A stretch of 64,000 nt of DNA from Phoronis australis (taxonomy: Eukaryota; Phoronida; Phoronidae), in contig NMRA01000307.1 of the NCBI GenBank assembly GCA_002633005.1, forward strand, positions 334,208-398,207, written 5' to 3'. Below the pieces are notes generated by a model. The model was not told the origin of the DNA, searched no databases, and worked only from the letters and a program-made list of their open reading frames with translations. The translations under genes were made by a program, and so were the position numbers. Of this stretch, positions 39,801 through 51,800 are shown piece by piece. The stretch's first letter is position 1. Every line of letters begins with the position of its first letter.

Positions 39801-42800
39801 TTTCAGCCTTGCAGCCTAGACCTACAAATTGGGACTGATCAGAAGTATGATAGACAGGGCATACAAGATTTGTGGCACACAGAATGAGTTTCAGAATTGT
39901 GTCAAAGATTTGTCTGTAATACTGCTGCAGAAAAAAAAAATCAGTTTCCAGCTACTCTGATTGATAAACTACATATTACTGATTATCTTTCTGTGTTGAC
40001 ACAGAAATACGAGTAGTGTTGGAGGGGGGTCCTTCATCCATAAAACATTACAGTGACCCATATGTAGGTCAGTTTTCTGCAGTTACGCAGAAGCGTATCC
40101 ACAGATTTGTTAAGTGTTATTGTGTTGATCATAAATTCATTTGGCTTTCACTAGCTTTAAGCCAGGTTAGTACTCAGTTTTTGCCTAAAGACACGCTCAC
40201 ATGCCGTGTATGAATTCTGCTGCGCACGCTATGGTGCCTGTTATGTTGGTGAAACGCGTCAACATCTGAATACATGACTGTATATCTGAGCATGTGTCTA
40301 ACAGAGTTTCTAACATCAGACATCAGTGTGATCATCCAGAATGCATGTCAGAATACCTAGTGACTAATTTTAGTATCTTGGACAGTGCGAGGACAGACTA
40401 TAGACTTCAACTTAAGGCCTTGTATATTCATTGGTTAAAACCATCCGTGAATGCACAAGTGCACTGCCTTGGTCTCACATTGTTTTGAGGTTATTGTCTA
40501 GAGTAGAGGCTTGTTTACCCATGTGTTATTGACCTATCATGTCTCACACTCACATGACCTTTACTCCTGACCGTGACCTTTACATCATGCTGGTTCCTGT
40601 ACCTTTGAGACTGAGGACTGTGCTTCGAAGCATGTCATCAAACGTAAAAAAATGAAATTGCCACTAGAGAGCACAGCTGTCATTGGATTGGTCTGAAACT
40701 GGCAGTCATCTGTTGCCATCTCCATAGGAACAAATATACTAAATTTCAGAAAGAATTTGCAAATGGTAATTAAAAAGAGACAGCTGTAAATGGAGTAGTT
40801 GAACACATCCAAAAATCAACATCAACCTCGGTCTTCTCATTAGGAACACATCTCCAAATTTTAGAAATGATCCTTCAAGACATTTGGTGGATGGAGAAGG
40901 TGAAGTGAAAAATATACTAAAAATTTTTTAAAATGTCCACCAGGTGGCGCAGAATACGTCAAATTCGCACAAAAATGAAAAGGCAAACTTTCATGATAAA
41001 AAAATCAACCGCTATACGTCAAATCTATCAGAAAACAGGAGCCTGTTGACTCCTTTAAAAGAAACCTGTTTATTAAATTTCATAAAAATTTGCCAAAGTG
41101 TTTTAAAGATACAGATGAAAACAGAAAATGAAATAGCCACTAGGGGCACAGCGGTAGTCGCAACCATTCAAATATTGTCGTCGACTTTTGTATCAATTGA
41201 AATTTAATCAGCGTTATTTATCCTGTTATTTTTTTACAAACATATACCTTTCATTTTTTGCCAATTTCACCAAAAAACTTGGTCACATGACCCAATTAAT
41301 GACAGATTGTCAAAAGACTAATTCTGCATAATTTTGACTTTCCGAAAATATGAATTTTAACCAAGTTACAATTTATAACCTTATACATATTTGACTAAAT
41401 ACACACAGAGGTTGATAAGGCCCTACAAAGCCACAGTGCGAATGATCCGCAAAAAACTTACACCTTTCCCTGAGATGTCGCACCCGTAACCTGCTTGACC
41501 TCGTTTGACCCTGAGCTGGATGAGCCTCCGTTCAGACCTCCTCTCACATTTTTATCGGACAGATGCTGAAAACAACAAATCTTGTTATGGACTATTATTT
41601 TTCTTTGTTTTCAATAAAGACAACAAAATATTTCAATTGCAGCATGTTTCCGAAGAGATGTTTGTCATTTCCAGGTCACAAGTCGCAAATGACAAGCTTT
41701 ACGGCTGGGTATAAAAACATATAACCAGATAAACAAAATGGTGATACAGAAACAAGGGAAATGGCAGAGAAACCATAACTGATAGAACATAGTTCGCATA
41801 TCCAGTGATGGCTTGAAAGGAGTAGTTCTGACAAGTCACCACCAGGGGGAAACAACAGTGATCATGACAACCAACCACTTGCAAAACACTCATATGTGCC
41901 CAGCAGTGTTAGCTGTTTTTCAGTCCTTGACAGTAACAGCAATTATCAACTGACTGAGGATTAAGGAAACCTCTCTTACACCTCACATGAAACTGAAGGA
42001 CGGTACCAAAGAAACATGTCCCAATGGAGGACTTTCAAATAGCAATGTGGCAACTGGTCACATGGGACCAAATACTAGTGACCTCCAGAAGATGAGGAGG
42101 TATTTTGTAACTTTTGTTTAAAACACATCACGAGTAATCCTGGAGAATAGGTTAGTCATTGGTCTTTAAAGGCATTACAGTATAAGATAATCACTTACTT
42201 AGAGACAGTGTAGATTGGGTGCAGACATTTCAACCTGGTCCACCAGGTCTTTATCAATGAGTGAGGAGTTTCCCGCCTTATGCTGGTTAAGAATTTCGAA
42301 TACAAGGGAGGTAAGTGGAGACCTTGGTCCCGGTTCAAGAGAGGGCGCTGAGTGCTGATGTTTATTGATTCTTTTAACTTGCGAGCATACCAGTTATGTT
42401 CTTTGGCTAAGACCTTGGATGATGCAAGGGAGATGGAATGTCCAGTTGCCAATATGTGTTCCCCACAGCTATGGGTCTGTTTAGTTTCTGGTTAGGAATG
42501 GTCTCTTGGTTTCTCCAATGTAGGTGTGGTTGGGAACCTGGTCACATTTCAGGTGGTATATGACCCCACATTGTTTTGCCATCGGGGTTGGGTCTTTGGG
42601 TCTGACTAGTAAAGATCGAAGAGTGTTGATGGGTTTCATGTATGAAGAAATTCCGTGGGTTCTGTAAGTGTGTTGTAGGCATTCAGACCCTCCTTTTATG
42701 TATGGGATGGCACCAGAGGGACCATCGAGTTTTTCAGAAGATTTACGACTTGGGGGGTCTGTGAACATCCATTCCTGGTATCCATTAGCTCATAAAGCAT

Positions 42801-45800
42801 TTCCAACAGGGTCAACCCATAGTCTTGGTAGTCAGTGATGTAAACGATCAGTTCTTACATTCTTAACCATCGAAAGGCGGGAAACTCCTCACTCATTGAA
42901 AAAGACCTGGCGGACCAGGTTGAAACGTCTGCACCCAATTTACACCGTCTCTAAGTGAGTGATTATCTTATACTGCAATCACGTGCAATCACGTGTAATC
43001 ACATGCAATGTAAAAGTCTTTTCAAGAAGGCAAACGATTTCCCTATGCCATCCATTGTGAAGACAAAGTAACTCCTGGTATAGCTAGGTGGCACTATGAG
43101 TCACCGGTCCCATATGACCAGTCTCCATTGCTTCTTGCAAGTCTCCCATTGAAACATTAGGTTATTTTTATTTAAGCAATGTAGAAAATAGTAAAAACAA
43201 GATCATTTGGACAGTCAATTTTTTTCAAAGTTACAAAACCACCAACTCGTTACTCCATCTAGTGTTTGATGTTGTAACTATTTTGTTGATAGCTACTATA
43301 GCTTTTGCTACATAAAATGGCAGTGTTACTAGTAAAAAACAAACAAGCACACTGGTCTCCATGAGCCAAACACACAAACATTAGCATAATCAATACGAAA
43401 AGTATCAACATTAAAACTAAAATAAAAAGGCATAACAACAGATGGTACATGAAACATTATCGAACATAAATTAAAATATTACACAACAAGCATTAGACTT
43501 GTTACTAAATACTAAAATACTAACACTTTGTAACAGCCCACTACAAAGACATGCAGTTACTGAACATTGTGTTCTTAAAATCAGCAGATTTGAAAGCATC
43601 AAGGAGGTTGTCACAAGGGTGCCTTAGTAGTGGGGTTCACACCAATAACAACTTGAATGTCTCTTTGTCCTGCGCCTTCCAGAACACAAATGATTACGGG
43701 CTGTTCCAGCAAAATCTGTATGAGAGGGTGGAGGCACTTTCATTTCGTACCCACTGCCCATATTTTTCATTTATTTCTCCAACCCATGACCCATAATTTT
43801 TTAATTAATAGGCTAAAATATAAAATCCAACACTTGCAAACAAATTGCCTCCAGGATGACCTGTTAAGAACTTAGATGATTGACAGACAAGAACTGGTTG
43901 TCTTGTCCAATATTATCAAAAACTAAAATAGCCAAGTGGGTGCCTGATCGAAAATGACGTCTGTCAACGCATCCATCCCTGCTATATATTTTTGTGCTAA
44001 ATTTCCAGTTGTGCCTAGCACTTTTTGAGATAATCAACCTGTCTTGTCAAAAACTAACGGGGTGCCACAGCAGCTGAATCAAGAGTCCAAAAACTGACTG
44101 GTGCCGGCACATTCTTGCAATATACTTCTATTTCGACTTTCACTGTCAGTGATCAGTGAAGCAGTTTTTGAGATAATCAACATACAAGGAATGGCTTGTC
44201 AAAAACTACAGAAACTTGCTTTTCATACACCTGTGAGCATTACTTTTGGCATCCACTTGGTGTCTCTGTTCACCATGTGTCTGTAATTTCAATAAAGATT
44301 TTTTCAATTTCATGGATCTATGAATCTCAAACTGTCTCCACGAACTCTTTTATACTGCTATGTCAAGTGAATATTGGAACTTGTCTATCTTACTCCTCAT
44401 ATTTTTTATTTAAAAATTGTCAGCGTTCTTATAAGTGTTAACACCAGTTTAGTGTTGCAGACATTTTCATTCTAATATGACTGCAGTTAAACACATGCAT
44501 AAGATCAAGTTGCTCATGACTTGATTAATGGCTTAGTGTACATATTGCACTTTGTACACTGGAAACATGGGCTTGTTTGTTGTTTTGGGATATGTTGGGG
44601 TATTAGCCAAATGAATTTTTGATGAGTTTCGATTTCATTTGAGATGTGTTTGGCCGAAAATACCATCCTGCCAAAATTTACAGGTCAAAAAATACCACCC
44701 AGTTTTAATGCTTCACTTCTTACAAGAACAACCACCCATAATTTGAGCTTATTTCTGAAGAACACCACCCATGAATTTGAATTTTTATTTCTACTGCCAT
44801 CCCTCCCCTCCCATACAGATTTTGATGGAATAGCCCTAATCTTAAAGTCAATGAATCTACATCATGAAATAACAACTTACTATCTAATGCAAAATGAGTA
44901 TTCAAAGAAAATATCAAAAGATTACTGTCAGTACTGACTGGCAGCTTCTGAGTTCACCCGAAGCAAAGTGTTTTGACCTCAACAGTAACACAGTTTATTG
45001 AAAAAAGCAGGCAAATTTAACATCCAAACACCTAAAAGCAAACTCTGGCACTTTTTTGAAAATAATGTGATGTTTAGAAGTAAGCTGCAGCGAGTCGTCT
45101 ACAAACCTGAAAACATTCCATCGACGTCAACCTCTGGAAAGGCTTGCTGTCGACTGAAACATTGTCTGTTTTACTAACTGTTGTGTCCAACTTTAGGAAA
45201 TAATCACAGAAATCCGTCAAGTGTCTGAAAAATTAAAGGGTAGATGTGAACAGTTAATGACACAGCTAAATTAAAGGGTAGATGTGAACAGCTAATGACA
45301 CAGCTAAATTAAAGGAAAGATGTGAACAGCTAGTGACACAGCTAAATTAAAGGAAAGATGTGAACAGTAAATGACACAGCTAAATTAAAGGGTAGATGTG
45401 AACAGCTAATGACACAGCTAAATTAAAGGAAAGACATGAACAGTTAATGACACAGCTAAATTAACGAGCCAACTTAGCAATGACTTATTTTCAGTCACTG
45501 TATTGTAACTGTGTGACCTAATTAATAACTCGTTAAATTATTACAAGCCCTAAGGTGACACTGCCTTCAGTGCTCGCCAACTTTACAAAACACCTGGGTC
45601 CAATAAATCCACATTCCAAAATTTTTGGGCCCCGTTTCAATATCTTGGGGCCCAACAAAACAGTCATTACCCTACAACAGAATGATACTCAATGTAAATG
45701 GAGGGAAAAAAAGGTGACACTTTTGTACTGGAACCAATAGGAAATTGATAAACAAGAAATAACTGACTATGTTTCTTGATTTTATTTGCTGCGTGTAACT

Positions 45801-48800
45801 TATTAAAACTATGTCCAAGGTGATGCATCCAAAAATTTGATATAGGGTTCTTTTGGATTAATTGTGTCAAATGAGGCAAAAACACATCTTTCAGTGAACA
45901 ATGTTTTTAGTAGAAATACTGCACACTGACAATGAATATCTGTTTCATGAAAAATTTCTTAATACTTAAGATAGAAATGTGGTCTTACAGTCCTACTTCA
46001 CAACTGTTGAATAAAGGTTTAGCTAGTAAGTAATTATAAGGGTACCAAAGTCTGAAATTATTATCCCAGTAACAAGCACTGAGGCGCGTATTCTGAGAGA
46101 CTGAGTGTGCACTTTGTCGAGGCAAATTTAACAGTTTTTCATAAACAGTTTAGCAGAGTGCGAGACCAAATTTCCAACTTACGTTTTTAAGTCAATTTCA
46201 TGAAACAAAACCCTGGTTTTGACTTTCCTCACAACAATCTGGCCAAGACGACAACACTTAAAAATATCTTCAAAACGCTCCCATCAGATTTACTTACCCA
46301 AGCACCTGTAGAATAGAGTTCATGTAACACGTGTTACCAAGGTTACGGAGACCCGTTAACCCAGGCAGGAATGCAGTCTTTTTCTTGGTAGGTGTTATCA
46401 CAGGACTGACATCAGAAGTAGATTTTGGCACAGAGACCTAGTGGATGGACCAATTGTCATCAATGATAAGATAGTACATTTTGGCACAGAGACCTAGTGA
46501 ATGGACTAACTGTCATCAATGATAAGATAGCACTGAGCAACTCAGAACACTGATTTGCACAAAACAAGAATTTATTCACAAAAGGAAGCAATTACTATTT
46601 GTGAAGAAATAAGTAAAGTTTTAAGTCATAATATGTAATTGTTATTATCACTAGTATTAATACTTAAAGTTTATTCATGTGAAATAGTTGAAGCAACTTT
46701 AAATTGAATTGCTAGTTCACTTGACTGTCATGTAAAATATGTTTACAAATTAAAATTCAACAAATATTCAAGTTAGTGCGTTTGGGAGACACAGGATGTT
46801 CTTTGGCACCACAACTTAATGATGAATACGTGAATTCGAATACCTTCTGAGTTGTGTGTTATCTGGTTGTTAATAGCACTATTATTAATAACAATGTTGT
46901 GACGTACTTACATGTTTTGATTTGTTACTTTCAACCAACATCCTCCAAGAGAAGAACACCTTCCCCAGCAGAACCAGCCTAGTCGTAACAAAATAAGCAT
47001 TCAATCCCCGTACAAGGACAAGTCAGCACTCATGACCACCAAGACTTCACTTCCAAATATGGACCACCCACACAGCATGCTTTGGGTAATGTCAAATTTG
47101 GTGTGATGTGAGTGGTCAGTATAATTCCAGATGAACCTCAACTAAGTTTGGTGGTTACAGACTCAGGTGTGAATTCTAGGTTAAGTAGGACCTTGTTGAC
47201 AAGTTTGTGTATTTAGCCAAGAAGCTATGGATTTTAACTTGATAAAAGCATTATACTTTCTGTAAGAAGAAAGTACAATTTCATTTTTGACTTTTTTCCA
47301 ATTTGCCATTAGTTCGGCCACATGACAAATAATGTCTTTAATAGAAAAATCTAGCAAAAGGAAAAGGTGCAGCGAGAGAAAAACATGGGCTTCTTTAATC
47401 AATTTTCATTAGATATAACTAACCAAAATGAAATCTCAAAAACGACGTCAGTTTTCCTAAAGCATCATTTCGTATATGCACCATGAAGGAAATGAATATT
47501 TCATCAAATATCCAAATTGATTAGTTGAAATCTGAATGCAACCAACTGCTGCCAAAAGCAAACAAGTTTGAAAGATTTTCTAAATGAAATTATATTACTG
47601 CTAGGGGTATGATAGTGCAATAAAAAGGTAAAAATGACAACTTCTAGAAAGTTGAAGCCATGAAATGAAGTTGTTGAAATGGTGGGAATGTCTTACGAAA
47701 TAACAAATGACTTGTGAACTTACAGCTGAAAAACAGAACAGCAATTTCCGTTTTAGTTCATAACAAATTTACTCCCCTTACAAAGAGCTAGCATAGAATA
47801 CAAAATAATTGAGAAAAGCTCGTTTCTGTGCAGAACACACACTAAGACTACTGACAAACACATACCGTCTGTGTATCAAAGCAGTGAAACTCAAATCCGC
47901 TCGCCGCAACTGGTCGACCATTCTGAAATAATGCAACACCTTTATCTTCTATTCCTCTTACCAACACTTTGTTAATTGCATTACACCTAACAATAAATAA
48001 ATTGCACAATATGAAATAGTCATTTTGTTGGGAATATAGGGCTAGAGTACAATTAGTAAACTGGCGCAAAGCAAAGAATTAATTTTATAGTCAATGACAG
48101 CCATAATTAGGAACAAGCTAAAAAGAATAGCACACACCAAAAATATAAATCACAAATCACTCTCACAGATATTTTTACCTTCATTTGAAACTAGTCTCTC
48201 TCATAAAGTACACTTTTAGGTAAAGGTAAACTGATTTTTAGATAAATTTGTGAAGAGATGTGAAGACAATTCATTGCCACATTATTTAAAGTGATACGTT
48301 TATTAATTGTTGTTACGGCCCAAATATGCATTTTGGGATCAGTATTAGATGGGATGGACATATTGAAGTTATTAACTTTGACCAGAGATATAAAACAATA
48401 AAATCTGTTGTGTTTTTGTGATTTTATTACAAATCGCCAATTATCACCACTGTCTGCCAGACATTCACTGACATCAGTATCAATAATAACTTTTATTACC
48501 AGTTACATCGGCTTACATTACCCTGCCATTTCTAGAGACAGATATAGCTCAGCCAGCAGAGATTTTGGCTGCCACTGTAGCCTCCAGGTTTGAATCTGCG
48601 CTGGGGTTGTTCTTAGAAAACCACTTTTCCCAACCATCATGTCACTTAAGTGTCTACTTACTTCCCTTCAAAAGAGTATGAGTGAGATCGGAGGATACGC
48701 TTGCCTCGTGACTCTACATCGTGAAACGACTGTGTGGCAATGGCTTTCAATGTTTCTCTGAGCAGCTTGATATCACCAGCAACGTTATCGTTGAGCACAT

Positions 48801-51800
48801 AGTCATCACATTCGTAGCTGAAAATAAGCAAAAGACTAACAACATCACCTTCCAAACTGGTCACTTCTTTCCAACAGGTGACAGGCCATTCAAATGTGTG
48901 GCAAGTGCTAGCAGCAAACAGGTCGCAGTGACACTTCAAAACTGGCAATGAAGAACCATATGCAGTTATTCCGCACATTTTTCCAACAAATATTCCCCGG
49001 ATGATCTAGCCAAAGAATCATATTAAAGCAGTTGGATGCTTCGTCACATTTTTAACAACGTGAAAAAGGGAAAAATAACGCATAGGATTTTGTCTTTTCT
49101 GATCACCATTTTAAGTCAAAAGAACCAGAAACCATTGAACTTAGGAACATTTTTTTGTTTTCACTCGAAAAAAATGGTCATAATTGTGATCGATCACTTA
49201 ATAGCTATTTCAGTTTAAAAATTTTTTACTTTGGTGAAGACTACATCCTATGCAGGAACACATGTAATGACGTTTCAATCCCCAAGACACACTAATCATA
49301 GTTCTGACAATCAGTCTGAAACTAATAAAAAAAAACCCTGAAGATGTCTGCACTTACCAGTAAACATATTTCTCATTTACTTCTAAGGAGATAGGGTGCT
49401 GGAACAATAAAAGCTGTATCTAGTTTCAATGAAATTTAAAAGGAAACAGGACAAAGCGTAATTATACACTAATCTATTTGCCAAATTTCATGAAAATAAG
49501 CCAAAGAACTGCATACAGACTGAAGGACATTGACATTGTCGTCTCCTTCACAGATACATATTTGTCGACTTCCATGAAAATACATTCATGAAGTCCGAAG
49601 ATACAGAGGCAAACTTAAAAAAACATTTTGCCACAAGGGGTGAGCACAGTGATATTCAGATCACTTCGACAACTGTTATCATTTGTCATCGCATCCACAG
49701 GAACACATACTTGACATTTTAAAAAGCCGCTTCACACAGTTACGGAGCTTTGACCGCAGTAGTCGAACTCGGTCTAAACTCAATGGCAAATCTTGGTATT
49801 CTCATCAGGAACACACCAGCCATTTTCATAATGGTCCTTTGAGCAGATTGGCAGATAGAGAGGCTGACGCCAGAAAGCGGATACAAAAATATCAAAAGTG
49901 TACCTACGGTGGCGTAAAATACGTCAAAGCCGTCCAAAAATGGAATGGCATTGCCGTTTCTTTAACAAAAAAACTATTGGCTATATTTCATGGAAATCCA
50001 TTCAGGAACTACGAAGATACAGAGGCAAACGCAAAAAAAATGCCACAAAAGAGCACAGCCCCTGTCAGGGCTGTTCCAGTAAAATCTGTGTGGGAGGGGG
50101 GGGACGGCAGCAGAAATAAAAGTTCATGGGTGGTGGTCTTCAGAAAAAAACTCAATTTATGGGTGGTCGTTCCTGTAAGAAGTGATGCATTAAAAATGGG
50201 TGGTATTTTTTGACCTGTTCATGTTGACAGGATGGTTACTTCAGCCAAACACATCTTCAAAGAAATCAAAACTCAAAAAAATGCAATTGGCATATATCCT
50301 AACTTATCCCAATACAAAAAAGCCCATATTGCCAGTGAACAGAGTGCAATATGTTCACTAAGCCATTAATCAAGTCATGGGCAACTTGATTTGAGCCAAC
50401 TGTTTGTCTGCAGTCCTATTGAATTGAAAAGTTATGCAACACTAAACTGGTGTTAACACATATAAGAAAATTGATGATTTTTAAATAAAAAGTATGAGGA
50501 GTAAGATAAACAAGTTCCAATATTCACTTGACATAGAAGTATAAAAGAGTTCGTGGAGACAGTTTGAGATTCATAGATCCTTATAATTGAAAAAATGTAA
50601 ATTGAAATTATAGACACATGGTGAACAGAGACACCTGGTGGCTGCCAAAAGTATTGCTCACAGGCTACTTTAGTTTTTGACAATATTGGACAAGACAACT
50701 AGTTCTTGTCTGTCAATCATCTAAGTTCTTAACAGGTCCTCCTGGAGGCAATTTGTTTGCAAGTGTTCGATTTTATATTTTAACCTATTAAAAATAATAA
50801 AAAAATTATGGGTCATGGGTTGGAGAAATAAATGAAAAATATGGGCGGTGGGTACGAAATAAAAGTGCCTTCCCCCCCCTCCCACACAGATTTTGCTGGA
50901 ACAGCCCTTGTCAGATGGGTCTGACAATCATCGTCACCTGTCATCAGCTTCATTGGAACACACCTGCCAAATGTCAACAAGATCCTGCAAAAGGGTTTAG
51001 GTGATACAGCAGCGGATGCTGGACGCACAGACAGAGATGACAACAATACGCATCCATGTATAGATATGTGGATGCATCAAACAGAAACTTAAAAAACTGT
51101 AACAGATTTTTTGAGACTTCATCTTGAACATTTCTATCAAATAAAATCTTGTCATGTTACTGATACTGCTGAATTTGAATAAAAAACATGATCAGTGACC
51201 CAATTAGCGACAGGCTGGTAAGTATTCAAAAATCAAACTCTAATCAGGTTTTCTACTTTCAGAAAATATAAAGTTTTGTAGATACTTGGATATACACACA
51301 AGACTTGCTGATAAGGACCTACATATCCTCAGCAGGCCTGGCTATTGCCCTGCGTATGATTTTAAAACTTTCAAATTCCTTAGCGGAAGAAGATGAATGT
51401 TTGCCATTACGAAAAAAATCTTTACACGGGATGGTTTTTGCCTGCGTATGCTTTTAAAATTTTCGAAAATTTATGTGCAAATGAAAGTTTGTTGTGTTGG
51501 AAGTACCCTTTATTGGGAGACTGCCAAAATCATTACCTTTGTTTCCTTATAGTGCTTAAGAGCATGTTCTTCATTGTAACGGCCACACGCAACGTTGGCG
51601 CAACTCAAACACGCCTGCAAGAACAAGGAAAAAATAAGCCCTAGACTTTAAGAAAAGAAATCTCGCATGGATTTGATTTCTGTGTTCTACCAGTGGTCCC
51701 GACGGCTCAGTGGACTAGAGTGTCTGCACGGTTAGCAGAAGGTCCCAGGTTCGAGTCCCAATCAGGGCTGAAATCTTTTCAGATTTATATTCATTATGTC

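Larger units (their letters stand above)
25067..41461. other. USP44/49 intron 9, host of two nested plus-strand genes
   Basis: 16.4-kb minus-strand intron. It contains both fibrinogen-like-domain genes, a MITE, a foldback transposon, two direct duplications that start at Ns, minisatellites and a Penelope-like remnant. Confidence 0.85.

Noticed and set aside
47848-48069. Frame reading [16 protein letters not shown] as the USP exon 5 product
   Set aside because: The other frame from the inner acceptor encodes the conserved linker helix and joins exon 6 in frame; this one leads to an early stop.
49683-50213. 176-codon open frame
   Set aside because: It spans the CCACTAG repeat and enters the TIR element; no splice context or protein similarity.
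51695-51770. Functional tRNA gene
   Set aside because: Acceptor and T stems do not pair and loop position 33 is C; a SINE head fits better.
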